Source: an uncultured Pirellulaceae bacterium (GTDB taxonomy: Bacteria; Planctomycetota; Planctomycetia; Pirellulales; Pirellulaceae). Taken from it: 64,000 nucleotides of DNA. The notes beneath the pieces were generated by a model that did not search any database, was not told the DNA's origin, and saw only the letters and a list, made by a program, of their open reading frames with translations. Below, one piece after another: positions 54,386 to 63,359 of the stretch (its first letter is position 1; every line of letters starts with the position of its first letter). A program made the position numbers and the translations under genes. The stretch spans positions 42,216 to 106,215 of the forward strand of contig CALDHM010000011.1 in assembly GCA_937941455.1 (NCBI GenBank). The letters run 5' to 3'.

Positions 54386-55114
54386 TTACGGTGTTGAACG
54401 CTCGAGAATGCCATGAAACAGACGCGAGCCGACGCGGATCATGGTGGACCCGGCGGCGATCGCCAGTTCGAAATCGTCACTCATCCCAATCGACAGTTCC
54501 TGCAGCGGATCTTTTTCGGTCGCCCAAGTCTGAACGGTTCGCCACTGGTCGGCAAGACTCGCGAATTGATCGTGAATTTCCCGGGGGCTAGCGCCGAGTC
54601 CCGACATACCCATCAACCCCATGACCCGCAAATGGGGTAAGGCCATGCCGTGAAGAATTGCGGCGGCTAATTCGCCCAGCGCGAAACCATGCTTCGACGA
54701 ATCACCGGAGATGTTCGCCTCGAGCAAGATGGAACACGGGCGACCGAGTTGCTCGGCGTGTTCGTTGAGCGAGTCGAGTAGCCGCAAACTGTCCACCGAA
54801 TGGATCAAGCTGGCATGCGGAACAACCCATTTGATTTTGTTACGCTGGAGATGCCCGATGAAGTGCCACTCGATAGCAAGGTCGGCCAGCAGGGGGGCCT
54901 TGTCGCGGAGTTGATCGGCTCTGTTTTCTCCGAGAGCATAACAGCCAATCTCCGCGAGCCAGCGCGTTTTGACGACATCGACATATTTCGTAACAGCGAT
55001 CAATTTCACGGAATTGCTCGACCGGCCCGCCCTCTCGCAGGCTCTCGCGATATCCGCGCGGAGACTCGCGAGATTTTCCTGAAACTGCCGCTGCGCTGTC
55101 GCTCGGTCGATCAT
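54386..55114 (-). CDS. YggS/PLPBP-type pyridoxal-phosphate homeostasis protein
   Basis: A 242-residue single-domain PLP-binding protein with a TIM-barrel fold. The cofactor lysine is in VKLIAVTKYV. GENRADQLRDK, EWHFIGHLQRNK, the LRVMGLMGMS segment and the C-terminal LSIGMSDDFELAIAAGSTMIRVGSRLF are conserved. It is thought to buffer PLP and affects amino acid pools in other bacteria. It overlaps the preceding large-protein gene by four bases. Confidence 0.94.
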   Translation of the reverse strand: MIDRATAQRQFQENLASLRADIARACERAGRSSNSVKLIAVTKYVDVVKTRWLAEIGCYALGENRADQLRDKAPLLADLAIEWHFIGHLQRNKIKWVVPHASLIHSVDSLRLLDSLNEHAEQLGRPCSILLEANISGDSSKHGFALGELAAAILHGMALPHLRVMGLMGMSGLGASPREIHDQFASLADQWRTVQTWATEKDPLQELSIGMSDDFELAIAAGSTMIRVGSRLFHGILERSTP

Positions 55115-56877
55115 TCGATCATCACCTGCTTATCGAGGTTGCCATCACTATCGAAAGCGCCGAAACAGAATTCGCAGTAGACGTTTTGACCGAGGAAGGT
55201 GCGATTGCCCACCGGGGCGAGGCTGCGATAAAGCAGCCATTGTTGATTTCCCAGTTGCAGGCGAAAAGCGACGGCTATATCGTGATTGACGATTTGCAGA
55301 TTCTCGGCGACCGTCAGACGCCGCCAGGTCCGCGGCCGCTTGGCCCGCCGCGGGCTTAGGTCGAAGGCCATCGCGGCATACAGGCCACGGCCGCGGCCCC
55401 GTTGATTCAGCAGCAGACGCTCGCCGTCGGCGAGGCAGTGATTCCCGGAACGATCGCTTTTCCATTCCCCAAGCGATAGAGGAATCGCCAAGGCGGTGAT
55501 TTTGTCGGCATGCTTGAGATAGATCTCGCGAGTTTCAGCTTCTGGTTGAGCCTCGATTCCTTCAGCGAGCGGAAATTCAAGCTCGTATTCGATCGTTTGT
55601 GCCGATTCGTCCAACAGGCAGGCATCGGCCACGATGACGAACTCATCTTCGCGACTGACGATGAACTGCCGCTGCCAAATTACGCCCGCATCGGGAATGC
55701 TGCGTTCCAATTCCAAAAAGACGACTTCATCATTTGTTTCCCAGCAATTCAACGTGAATGAGCTGGATGCTAAATTGACGACATCCCCATCCATCGACAG
55801 ACGCGGCATATTATCGCCGCGCAGCAGCGACACGCCCGCTCCCAGTTCGATATCGAGTCCAGATTCGATTTCAGCCAAGGCGACGCGGGGGCTTTTCCGA
55901 CGCCAATTCGGCCGCAACACGCCGAGGTGGCCCGATTCACTGTAATCACTCGCCTCGGGGAAAAAGCTCGGTGATTTTTGCTTGCCGGACCTCTTCAGCA
56001 AGAACCGCGCGATGGCGGCGTCGTCGGAGTCCTTGGTCACCCTTTCGATAGCCCGGATCAAGAATTCCGGGTCGCGAATCCAACCATCGGTAAGTGTCAA
56101 CTGGCCATCCGCCTTCATCATGCGCAGAACCTGGCGACCGATCCATTCGAAACGTTCCTGGATTTTTTCGGGAACGGGATGTTTTGAAAGCTTGATCAAA
56201 TGTCGAGCGCGGAGAATCGCCACGACCAGCGGGCCCAGTTGCGAAAGATATTGCGGCGCAAACCAACCGTTCTCGTCGAAAAATCTCTCGAGGAAAACGC
56301 CGAACGTGATAATGGCCTCGGACCCGATGGCGTGCCCCCTCTCGAGCCGACGCAGGCTCGCCGAAATCACCAGCGGAATTTCGATCGCCGCGCAGAAAAA
56401 TCGCAAAGGATTCTGGTCTGCGTGGTCGATTGGTTCGTGCATGGATTTGGTCAAACGCTGGACGAAATCCCAGGCGGCTTGCGGGTCGATCTGAATCAAT
56501 TCAGGCAGAAAATAGACCTCGGCGACTTGGCCTAAAATGGCGGTCTCGGAATCCGGATCAGGATATTCTTGGCAGCACTTGCTTAAACCCAAAATCCCGG
56601 TCATCGATTTGCGTTTAAGTCCCCGTTCCGCCTCGCATAGCGTTTCATCGAGGGTTTCGATTCCAGCAGCATCGGGAACAGCCAGCAGAATCCAATCGCG
56701 GAGTTTACCCGCGTCATTCAAAAATTTGCTCCGCCAGTTGCCGCGAGCATTTTCGACGAAGTCGGACAGGCTGAATTCGATCCCTAACAAATTGACCAAT
56801 TCACTGGTTGGTCGCAGTTCGGGTTCGCTCGCCTGACCGTTCCGCTTCTGCATTTTCTCAGACGTGGAGATTGTCAT
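55111..56877 (-). CDS. Heparinase-fold-like protein of unknown function
   Basis: A 588-residue protein without a signal peptide. The first 330 residues are helical (for example DFVQRLTKSMHE, RFFCAAIEIPLVISASLRRLE, ERFFDENGWFAPQYLSQLGP), as in an alpha/alpha toroid. The rest is beta-rich (SSSFTLNCWETNDEVVFLEL, DEFVIVADACLL, YELEFPLAEG), as in the C-terminal sandwich of heparinase II/III-like lyases. I see no certain catalytic Tyr/His pair, so enzyme activity is only a guess. ATG 56877 has AGGAC just upstream; longer starts are not supported. The YggS-type gene overlaps its end. Confidence 0.6.
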   Translation of the reverse strand: MTISTSEKMQKRNGQASEPELRPTSELVNLLGIEFSLSDFVENARGNWRSKFLNDAGKLRDWILLAVPDAAGIETLDETLCEAERGLKRKSMTGILGLSKCCQEYPDPDSETAILGQVAEVYFLPELIQIDPQAAWDFVQRLTKSMHEPIDHADQNPLRFFCAAIEIPLVISASLRRLERGHAIGSEAIITFGVFLERFFDENGWFAPQYLSQLGPLVVAILRARHLIKLSKHPVPEKIQERFEWIGRQVLRMMKADGQLTLTDGWIRDPEFLIRAIERVTKDSDDAAIARFLLKRSGKQKSPSFFPEASDYSESGHLGVLRPNWRRKSPRVALAEIESGLDIELGAGVSLLRGDNMPRLSMDGDVVNLASSSFTLNCWETNDEVVFLELERSIPDAGVIWQRQFIVSREDEFVIVADACLLDESAQTIEYELEFPLAEGIEAQPEAETREIYLKHADKITALAIPLSLGEWKSDRSGNHCLADGERLLLNQRGRGRGLYAAMAFDLSPRRAKRPRTWRRLTVAENLQIVNHDIAVAFRLQLGNQQWLLYRSLAPVGNRTFLGQNVYCEFCFGAFDSDGNLDKQVMIE

Positions 56878-57253
56878 AGTCCTACCGAATCGAGTGAATG
56901 GTGTAAAAGGATGTTGGCAAACCGTTGTCATTGCCGGCTGACTGTCAATCGCGCGCCGTCGCGAGAGCAACCCCGACCGACAACGAGGGAAAATCGAACT
57001 GCGACCACGTTCGCCGTCGAAAGTTTTGCCGTCGACAGCTCGTGGTCTGAAATGGTTACCGAGCCTATCCAGGCGGTTCACTTATGCCGCCTGCTTAAGA
57101 AACTCTAAACGTAGATTCAGCGATCGTCAACGCACGCGTTCCGCATCGAAGAAAAGCCCGATTTTTCGACGAATTCGATCCCGCACGATTGTTGGTCGGC
57201 ACCCTAGGCGATGCAATTCGTGTCACGGCCCAGGGGTCGCGCTGCTCGGCAGG
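56878..57253. other. Intergenic stretch without recognisable features
   Basis: About 375 bases between lptB and the heparinase-fold-like gene, both on the minus strand. Short open frames exist, but none looks coding. A promoter for the downstream pair should lie here. Confidence 0.35.
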
Positions 57254-58057
57254 TCAGCAGTCGGAGTGGGAGTAGTTGGCGGGAGGTTTCGACTTGAGAA
57301 TGAAGGGGGCGGGTAGGGCTGAATTGCGCTCGCCGGACACCTCGATTTCCCCCAAGTATTTACGTTTGACTTCTTCGTGTTGCACGATATCGTCCGTGGT
57401 GCCGTGGCAAAGAATCGTGCCTTCACTGACCACGTAAGTCCGATCCGTGATTTGCAAAATTTCCCGCGCGGCGTGATCGGTGATCAAGATCGAAATGCCT
57501 GAGGCCGCCAACTCACGAATGATGACTTGGACATTTTGCACCGTCACCGGGTCGATGCCGGCGAACGGTTCGTCGAGCATGATGATTTTGGGATTGGAGA
57601 TCAAGCAACGCGCGATTTCCAAGCGCCGTCGCTCGCCACCGGACAAGCGACCGGCAGGAGTCTTGCGAACATGCTTGATTTTGAATTGCTCCAGCAGCTC
57701 TTCGGTGCGGGCCTGTTGTTGCTTCGCGTTCATCCCGAGCAATTGCATGATGCCGCGGAGATTTTTTTCCGCCGAGAGTTTGGCGAACACGCTCGATTGC
57801 TGCGGCAAATAGCCCATTCCCCCATGGCTGGCGCGGACGTACATCGGCCAGCGTGTGACGTCTTCGCCGCGCAAAAAGACTTGCCCGCTGTCGGGCTTGG
57901 TCAACCCGCAGATCATGCGGAAGGTGGTCGTTTTGCCCGCTCCATTAGGTCCGAGCAGGCCGATCACTTCACCCGGGTCGACCTCGATCGAAACGCCATT
58001 AACCACCGTGCGGCGAGCGAACCTTTTGACGAGTGATTGAGCCTTGAGAATACTCAT
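57254..58057 (-). CDS. lptB: LPS export ABC transporter ATPase
   Basis: A 267-residue ATPase of the LptBFG complex that extracts LPS from the inner membrane. Walker A is LLGPNGAGKTTTFRMICGL, the Q-loop is GGMGYLPQQSSVF, the signature LSGGERRRLEIARCL, Walker B IIMLDEPFAGIDP, and the H-loop ITDHAAREIL. These match LptB closely, including the characteristic SVFAKLS(A/V)EKNL segment. The tail after about residue 245 is an extra. AAGGA precedes the ATG. It follows the first signal peptidase gene by 35 bases. Confidence 0.94.
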   Translation of the reverse strand: MSILKAQSLVKRFARRTVVNGVSIEVDPGEVIGLLGPNGAGKTTTFRMICGLTKPDSGQVFLRGEDVTRWPMYVRASHGGMGYLPQQSSVFAKLSAEKNLRGIMQLLGMNAKQQQARTEELLEQFKIKHVRKTPAGRLSGGERRRLEIARCLISNPKIIMLDEPFAGIDPVTVQNVQVIIRELAASGISILITDHAAREILQITDRTYVVSEGTILCHGTTDDIVQHEEVKRKYLGEIEVSGERNSALPAPFILKSKPPANYSHSDC

Positions 58058-58092
58058 CCGACATCCTTGACTTAAGACGGAGAACTCGATGA

Positions 58093-59895
58093 CTACTGAA
58101 TGGGCCCCATCCGTTCAAATTGCGGCCAGTAGGGAATGGGCTTGGATTTTGGGTGAGGCCAGAAGATGAATAAGGCCCGGCCAATCATCAACTCGCCGGG
58201 GACGTAGTGATCTCCTTGCCATATCCGGGCGTCGAGGCTTTCCGGACTGTTGTCGCCCATGGGCAAAAATTGTTGGTGGCCCAGTTCGAACATCGGTCCG
58301 CCATCGCGAAAGCGGGACTGAAACAATTGATGTCCGCCTGGGGAATCCCATAGCGCCGGGTTTTTCAGTACTTCGCGAATCGAATTCGGGTTGTATCCCG
58401 TTTCATTGCGAGACGATGTCGGGCCGAGCGTATCCCCTTTGACGGATGTGTAGTATTGATCGCGCCAAGTTCTCAAACGAGTAATCGTCAGCCCCAGCCC
58501 GGTGGCTGCGATTCCCAGCGGCTCCGCATCACCCGGCTCCGTCGGCGACCAGCGCGGAATACTGTATCGCTCGGGGGTGTAGCAATCGCGATCGAATTCG
58601 ACCGGCCGCCGATTCACCCATAGGCGGATTTGATCGTCGGCATTGAAGACGATCACGTTGTATTTTCCCGGGGACTTGATGGGCGTTTGGCAGGTCGCCA
58701 CGTTGTTCGGGTCGCTACCGTCGGGCTTGTGAAAAGGAAAGCTCCCAGTGTTGGTCAGCCGACCGGTTCCTGTCGTGGTGTCGATTTCCAATTCGAAGTG
58801 CACGCCGGCCTCGACCATATCCAGATACAGTTTGCCATAGCCTGCCTTAATTTCGCAGTCGACCTCCAAGCCGAGATCACCGACCCAGTGCAAGCCGTTT
58901 TCATCGTTCTCTTTGAGGCCGAAGCGGTCGGCCACGATTCGCTCGTTGTAGCAATACCAATCGCCGATCAGCTCGCCAAGGTGATTGGCTGCGTAATCCT
59001 CAAACGTCTTTCCTTCCTCGATTTGACACCAAATTTCTTTGGACGGCACAAGATGGCGATAGCGCAGCCAGTGTTTTTCCGATTGGTCTTGATCAATCGA
59101 GTAGATCGGCCGGTGATTTTGGACAGCCACTTTCCAAGCGGAGCGGCCTGGATTCGCCCACTCTTGCCAGCGCAACGGCCATTTTGCTGCGGTCAATTGA
59201 GGAGCGATGTAATTCGTGTCGTCGACCGGATGCTTCATCGCCAAAAGTTTGTAGGCGGGCTTGCGAACGATGTTCCGTTTCCAGCCAGCATCGCCGGCGT
59301 CTTGCATGGTGAAGATGTCCCCATTTTCGATGGTTAGTTTTTCGCCTGGCAGCCCCACGAGACGCTTGATGTAATTCTGTTTGCCGTTATTCGGGTTTTT
59401 GAACACGATCACATCGAAGCGCTCCGGTTGCTTGAAGTCGTAAACGAATTTGTTGACGACGATCCGGTCGCCGGAATTGGAAACATGTTCCGGATTGGAA
59501 CGCGGACGAATGGCCAGCGGTGCTCGGCAAAAAGGGCAATAAGTTTCGATCACCTTTTTGCGGTCGGCCGGGGGAATCGTGGGGTTGTCTTCGCTGGAGC
59601 CGGTCAGGTAGCGAGCGCCGCACTTCTCGCACTGGACGTCCATGTGCTGCCCTTGCAAGGAAGGTGCCATCGAACCCGTGGGAATGATGTAGGCTTCGCC
59701 GCCAAAAGTTCGGAACAGCATGGCGAGCACCACGGCCACAATGATCGATTCGACGGTTTCTCGAACCCCGTGATTTTTGAAGAAACGAAAGGCGACGCCA
59801 TCCTTATGGAATGATTCGGCCGCCAGGGGTGCGTACATCGGCTCGGGGCGATCGTCGAGTTCAAAAGGGCGTCGTTTTTTGTTGCTTTTGGACAT
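58093..59895 (-). CDS. lepB: Signal peptidase I with zinc ribbon and large insertion
   Basis: A 600-residue signal peptidase I homologue, more than twice the length of many family members. A membrane helix (about 48-64) precedes the catalytic Ser75 in PTGSMAPSLQG. A zinc ribbon follows (CEKC at 89-92 and CPFC at 120-123), then the catalytic Lys177 in NYIKRLVGLPGE. A region of about 285 residues is inserted (about 195-480), the later half of which (HFELEIDTTTG to ITRLRTWRDQYY) resembles a jelly-roll domain. The GDNS box closes the fold (547-550) with PESLDARIW. It sits 35 bases before lptB, and a second such enzyme lies upstream. Confidence 0.85.
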   Translation of the reverse strand: MSKSNKKRRPFELDDRPEPMYAPLAAESFHKDGVAFRFFKNHGVRETVESIIVAVVLAMLFRTFGGEAYIIPTGSMAPSLQGQHMDVQCEKCGARYLTGSSEDNPTIPPADRKKVIETYCPFCRAPLAIRPRSNPEHVSNSGDRIVVNKFVYDFKQPERFDVIVFKNPNNGKQNYIKRLVGLPGEKLTIENGDIFTMQDAGDAGWKRNIVRKPAYKLLAMKHPVDDTNYIAPQLTAAKWPLRWQEWANPGRSAWKVAVQNHRPIYSIDQDQSEKHWLRYRHLVPSKEIWCQIEEGKTFEDYAANHLGELIGDWYCYNERIVADRFGLKENDENGLHWVGDLGLEVDCEIKAGYGKLYLDMVEAGVHFELEIDTTTGTGRLTNTGSFPFHKPDGSDPNNVATCQTPIKSPGKYNVIVFNADDQIRLWVNRRPVEFDRDCYTPERYSIPRWSPTEPGDAEPLGIAATGLGLTITRLRTWRDQYYTSVKGDTLGPTSSRNETGYNPNSIREVLKNPALWDSPGGHQLFQSRFRDGGPMFELGHQQFLPMGDNSPESLDARIWQGDHYVPGELMIGRALFIFWPHPKSKPIPYWPQFERMGPIQ

Positions 59896-60247
59896 TTTGC
59901 AAGGTTCCACAATTTAATTGCGGTTTCATGTCTCCCATCCCATGCGGTGGATCAGAGCCGATCTCAAAAACCGTCACCAGCCGTAATCCGAAGCGTAAGC
60001 GAGGGATCTTCTTGGGATAGACTCCAAAGCTCCGAGCCCCAACCAACCCCAAATTCGTGTCGCGATAATCGGCGGCAAGACGCTTTTCCCGATCTTTTCC
60101 CAATCCAACCGCAGCGGGAGCCATGTGGCTGATCCCGTCGATCACGGTATGACAAGTAATAAAAAATCGGCAAGGGCCAGTTGCGTGCCTCCCGACCGCG
60201 CGGCGGCTTCGAAAGTTCCAAATTGTAGCCGAATTCTCCAAACGCTC
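59896..60247. other. Intergenic stretch between the two signal peptidase genes, with a family A repeat
   Basis: About 350 bases on the minus-strand path from the second to the first signal peptidase gene. It contains the family A repeat at 59951-60027. No gene is apparent; the first signal peptidase may have its own promoter here. Confidence 0.4.
59951..60027. repeat. Family A palindromic repeat, degenerate copy
   Basis: Central CCGAAGCGTAAGCGAGGG (59988-60005) with arms ATCAGAGCCGATCTCAAAAA and TCTTGGGATAGACTCC. The arms pair only partly (TCTCAA with TTGGGA), so this is the most decayed of the four copies. Confidence 0.55.
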
Positions 60248-61639
60248 CTATCGGAAAACTGCCGCGGGGTTACCTCGGTTTTTCCCGTCATTTGCCGGTC
60301 GATCGAGCTGACGAACGAAGCCGGAAATCGCCTCGACGGGGACATAGGGAACCTCCCAATCGCGACTGTCTTTTGAAACGGGCACGTTGTCCCCCATCAC
60401 AAAGTAATGCCCAGGGGGAACGGAGAACACTCGCGATTCGGTTGCAGGCACCCGCAGCCCCGGCAATTGATCGAACCAATAGATGCCGCGATAAATTCGC
60501 AAACGGTCCACAGTGACCGATCCGCTGTGGACCTGCAAGCACATCACGCGCGAGGACGGTGCGGTGGCCGACCCGGATTTCCAGTGGACCCAAGCCAGCG
60601 GTTGACCGCCTAGCCTGATGCCGACACGTTCGGCCAACGTCGCGATTTCCAGTGTCGTACGCTCGGTCGACAAGTTGGGCGGGATTGAGGCTCGCTGGAG
60701 GTGTGTCGCCGCCCCCCCCTCATCGATGCGCTGCACGAGCACTTGACCTGCGGGTCGCGAAACAACGACCTCCAAGCGGCCGCCGGCGAAGTCGCGCACG
60801 ACCGCGATTCGGGAGTCAGCGTCGGTGGTGATTTCCAACTGGATGATGCTGTCTTCGGTCGCGTTGACTGTTCGCGAGAGGGCTTGGTCGAAGCTGTACA
60901 CATCATGAATCGGCCCCGGCTCATCCCGAGGTCCGCCGTGACGGTAACATTTCCAGTGATGATAGGTAAGCGTCGGTACGGTGGCATCGCCGCTTTTATT
61001 CGGCAGAGAGATCCACCGCGTGCCTTGCTGTTGCCAAGCGTCGGCGGGTTCCGCCGTCAGCCGCTGGCCCGGCATCGATTTGGGCTCGAAGGCCCCGTCG
61101 TAAACGAGGATCTTCTGGTCGTCGATCTCCGGCCAATCCAAGGTCCAGACGCGGCCATCGACAACCAAATGTCCATTGACCAGAGAAATGGTTTCCCCTG
61201 GCATCCCAATGATCCGTTTGACGTAGTGATACGTCGTCGACGACTCCGATCGGTTGATCGCAACGACAGCCCAGCGCGCCAAGGGCCGGGCCCCCACAGG
61301 TTCGATCACATAGCGCTGAGGCTCGCGGTGAACTCCGCGATCGGCAGGCACGTCGCTGTACCCGCAGTTAGGACAAACAACTCGTCGGGTCCTCGGTAGC
61401 TCGGTAGACGTTTGGAAGACGAAACCGCAATCGTCGCATGTAAACTCCAGATGTTCGCCGCAGAAATGCGGGGCCATGGAATTCCCGGCGACGATCGCTT
61501 GAGGCCAGGACTCGGTGCTTGGCCGACAGCCGACCAGTATGCAGGAGATGGTCAAGAGGCAAACGAATCCGCAGCGGCTCCCTTGGCGGGTTTTCGCGAT
61601 CAAATTTGTTAGTTTGCGGAACGTCCGCACTGCCTGCAT
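60248..61639 (-). CDS. Second signal peptidase I-like protein with zinc ribbon, possible lipoprotein
   Basis: A 463-residue relative of the neighbouring enzyme. The N-terminus (CGFVCLLTISCILVGCRPS) has a lipobox-like LVGC at residues 35-38, so it may be lipid-anchored after signal peptidase II cleavage; alternatively the helix is a plain membrane anchor. Ser54 lies in AGNSMAPHF, zinc-ribbon cysteines in CDDC (68-71) and CPNC (89-92), Lys141 in YHYVKRIIGMPGE, and GDN at 416-418 with KDSRDW. A beta-rich insert of about 250 residues separates the Lys box from the GDN box. All catalytic residues seem present. Confidence 0.8.
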   Translation of the reverse strand: MQAVRTFRKLTNLIAKTRQGSRCGFVCLLTISCILVGCRPSTESWPQAIVAGNSMAPHFCGEHLEFTCDDCGFVFQTSTELPRTRRVVCPNCGYSDVPADRGVHREPQRYVIEPVGARPLARWAVVAINRSESSTTYHYVKRIIGMPGETISLVNGHLVVDGRVWTLDWPEIDDQKILVYDGAFEPKSMPGQRLTAEPADAWQQQGTRWISLPNKSGDATVPTLTYHHWKCYRHGGPRDEPGPIHDVYSFDQALSRTVNATEDSIIQLEITTDADSRIAVVRDFAGGRLEVVVSRPAGQVLVQRIDEGGAATHLQRASIPPNLSTERTTLEIATLAERVGIRLGGQPLAWVHWKSGSATAPSSRVMCLQVHSGSVTVDRLRIYRGIYWFDQLPGLRVPATESRVFSVPPGHYFVMGDNVPVSKDSRDWEVPYVPVEAISGFVRQLDRPANDGKNRGNPAAVFR

Positions 61640-61831
61640 GGTCCTGCAATCAAATCGGATTTTGAACTAAACTAAAAGTGAAGCCGCCCAGGACGTTTGC
61701 CGACCGGAGGCCGGCTCAGAGTGCACTTCCGGGTCCGCAGCAGTCGATCCCTAGCGGCCGTGGTTTTCCTCCGCAGCACGACGGTGTGGCACGACCGTCG
61801 TCTGCCTTCAGCATGTTTTGGATAGGAATCG

Positions 61832-62464
61832 ATGGCGGCGAAACTTATAGTTTTGGATCACCCCCTGGTGGCTTGCCACCTGACGACACTTCGAGATAAG
61901 CATACGCCCCCCAGCGAATTTCGACAAACGATCGACCGTTTAGCGACGCTGCTGGCGTTTTCCGCCACGCAAGACTTAGCCACGGCCGACGCTCCGATCG
62001 AGACGCCCATCCAAAAAATGGTCGGCCGACGCCTGCTCAACCGGATCGGCATGATCCCGATTCTCCGTGCGGGAATCGGGATGGTCGATGCACTTCTCAA
62101 TATGATCCCCACCGCCGAGGTTTGGCATTTGGGGGTCTATCGCGACGAGGCGACGGCGCAACCTATCCGTTACTACGATAAACTGCCGGCTGGAGCTCCC
62201 GTCGACGTGGCCTTTGTCCTCGACCCGATGCTGGCAACGGGAGGCTCTGCGATTCTGGCTGGGCAGATGCTGCAAGATTGGGGGGTCAAGAAAATCAAAA
62301 TGTTATCGATCATCAGTGCCCCCGAGGGAATCGCCCGCATGCAAGAGGCCTTGCCCAACGTCGAGATCCATACCTGTGCCGTCGACCGCGGACTCAATGA
62401 GCTGAAATTCATTGTGCCGGGTCTCGGCGATGCCGGAGACCGAATCTTCAATACCACGGGCTGA
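61832..62464 (+). CDS. upp: Uracil phosphoribosyltransferase
   Basis: A 210-residue salvage enzyme that makes UMP from uracil and PRPP. The PRPP loop is VLDPMLATGGSAILA; the start AKLIVLDHPLVACHLTTLRDKHTP, ILRAGIGMVDALL and the C-terminal PGLGDAGDRIFNTTG are family hallmarks. The length matches. AGGA lies just before ATG 61832. The next gene starts three bases after the stop codon. Confidence 0.96.
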   Translation: MAAKLIVLDHPLVACHLTTLRDKHTPPSEFRQTIDRLATLLAFSATQDLATADAPIETPIQKMVGRRLLNRIGMIPILRAGIGMVDALLNMIPTAEVWHLGVYRDEATAQPIRYYDKLPAGAPVDVAFVLDPMLATGGSAILAGQMLQDWGVKKIKMLSIISAPEGIARMQEALPNVEIHTCAVDRGLNELKFIVPGLGDAGDRIFNTTG

Positions 62465-62467
62465 CAC

Positions 62468-62938
62468 ATGGATTCGCAAAAACCGCATCATCCCAGCCAG
62501 ACGGCCCGACTCGATCGACGCTCGGCAAGCAATCCCGTGTTGTCCGAATGTCAAACTTCAGCCACCTCAGCGCCCGAACTCGGTCACGACGACAATTCCG
62601 CCAATCGCGCAACGATGGACAGTTGGCTACCGCCGAAATCTTCCGCATCGGCTTGGGTTTCTCGTATGCTGCCACCGAAATTCCCGGGAGCCGGAGGAAG
62701 TTGGTCAGCAATTTCACCGACCGGCCGACGGCCGTTGCGATTGCCCGATGGCCATGGGGGCTATGTGGAAATCGATCCAACCGTCGTGCACGTCGAGGCG
62801 GATGGCAAGAAAATACCGATTCCACTTCCCGATCCCCGTCGGCGATGGCGTCAACGGGCGATTTTCAATCTCATTGCCATGCTGATCTGCCTTGGGATCC
62901 TTTACGTTTGCTTCTTGTTGATTATGCCCAATCGCTGA
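62468..62938 (+). CDS. Small protein with C-terminal membrane helix, unknown function
   Basis: A 156-residue protein I do not recognise. The first 60 residues are Ser/Ala/Asn-rich and probably disordered; a middle part (LRLPDGHGGYVEIDPTVVHVEADGKKIPI) looks like a small beta module; a C-terminal hydrophobic helix (AIFNLIAMLICLGILYVCFLLIM) should insert in the membrane as a tail anchor. It starts three bases after upp, so both are translated from one message. Confidence 0.6.
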   Translation: MDSQKPHHPSQTARLDRRSASNPVLSECQTSATSAPELGHDDNSANRATMDSWLPPKSSASAWVSRMLPPKFPGAGGSWSAISPTGRRPLRLPDGHGGYVEIDPTVVHVEADGKKIPIPLPDPRRRWRQRAIFNLIAMLICLGILYVCFLLIMPNR

Positions 62939-63359
62939 CAGTGGCTCGAAAACAAACAACAAACAAATAGGCTAAAAAAATAGGCTAAAAAAACAAAAAA
63001 ACAAAAAACAAAAAGGACATGCATAGTTTTTGTGCGTCTGGTTTATGTCGGGAAGCTATCAGTTGCCTCTGTGGGGTGGGCCAAAAAAAAGGACCAAAAA
63101 AAGGACATGCATAGTACTGATTGTTTGATTTTTCCAAACGTTAGCACCGTAATGGGTTGTTGCTCGCACACCTTGGCCCTAGACAGAGTCCTGCCGCGAG
63201 GGTTTTTGCAGGTTGCGGCAAGAATTTTTTGGGGATTGTCTTGATCGCCGGGCGATTGACGAGGGCGTTAGCGGCAAGAAAGCACGAAGATTCCTGTTCA
63301 TCCGGGCACCTGGCCGGATGTTGATCAGATTGTCAGGGGCACGTCGGATGACAAACGAC
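62939..63359. other. A-rich intergenic stretch with short repeats
   Basis: Contains runs such as ATAGGCTAAAAAA twice (62967-62993) and a repeated AAAAGGACATGCATAGT (63011-63027 and 63099-63115, the second with more A's in front). Composition differs sharply from the rest of the window. It ends at the remnant of the transposase gene, so the repeats may be the target or border of that element. No gene is visible. Confidence 0.45.
63011..63115. repeat. Short direct repeat AAAAGGACATGCATAGT near the transposase remnant
   Basis: The 17-base sequence at 63011-63027 recurs at 63099-63115, with a partial third piece (AAAAAAAAGGACC) at 63083-63095. The repeats lie in the A-rich gap beside the broken Y1-type transposase, which suggests they belonged to, or were recognised by, such an element. 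Confidence 0.5.

Noticed and set aside
62960..63120. Possible CRISPR array in the repeat-rich patch
   Set aside because: Only two copies of a 17-base unit with unequal spacing and no cas genes nearby.
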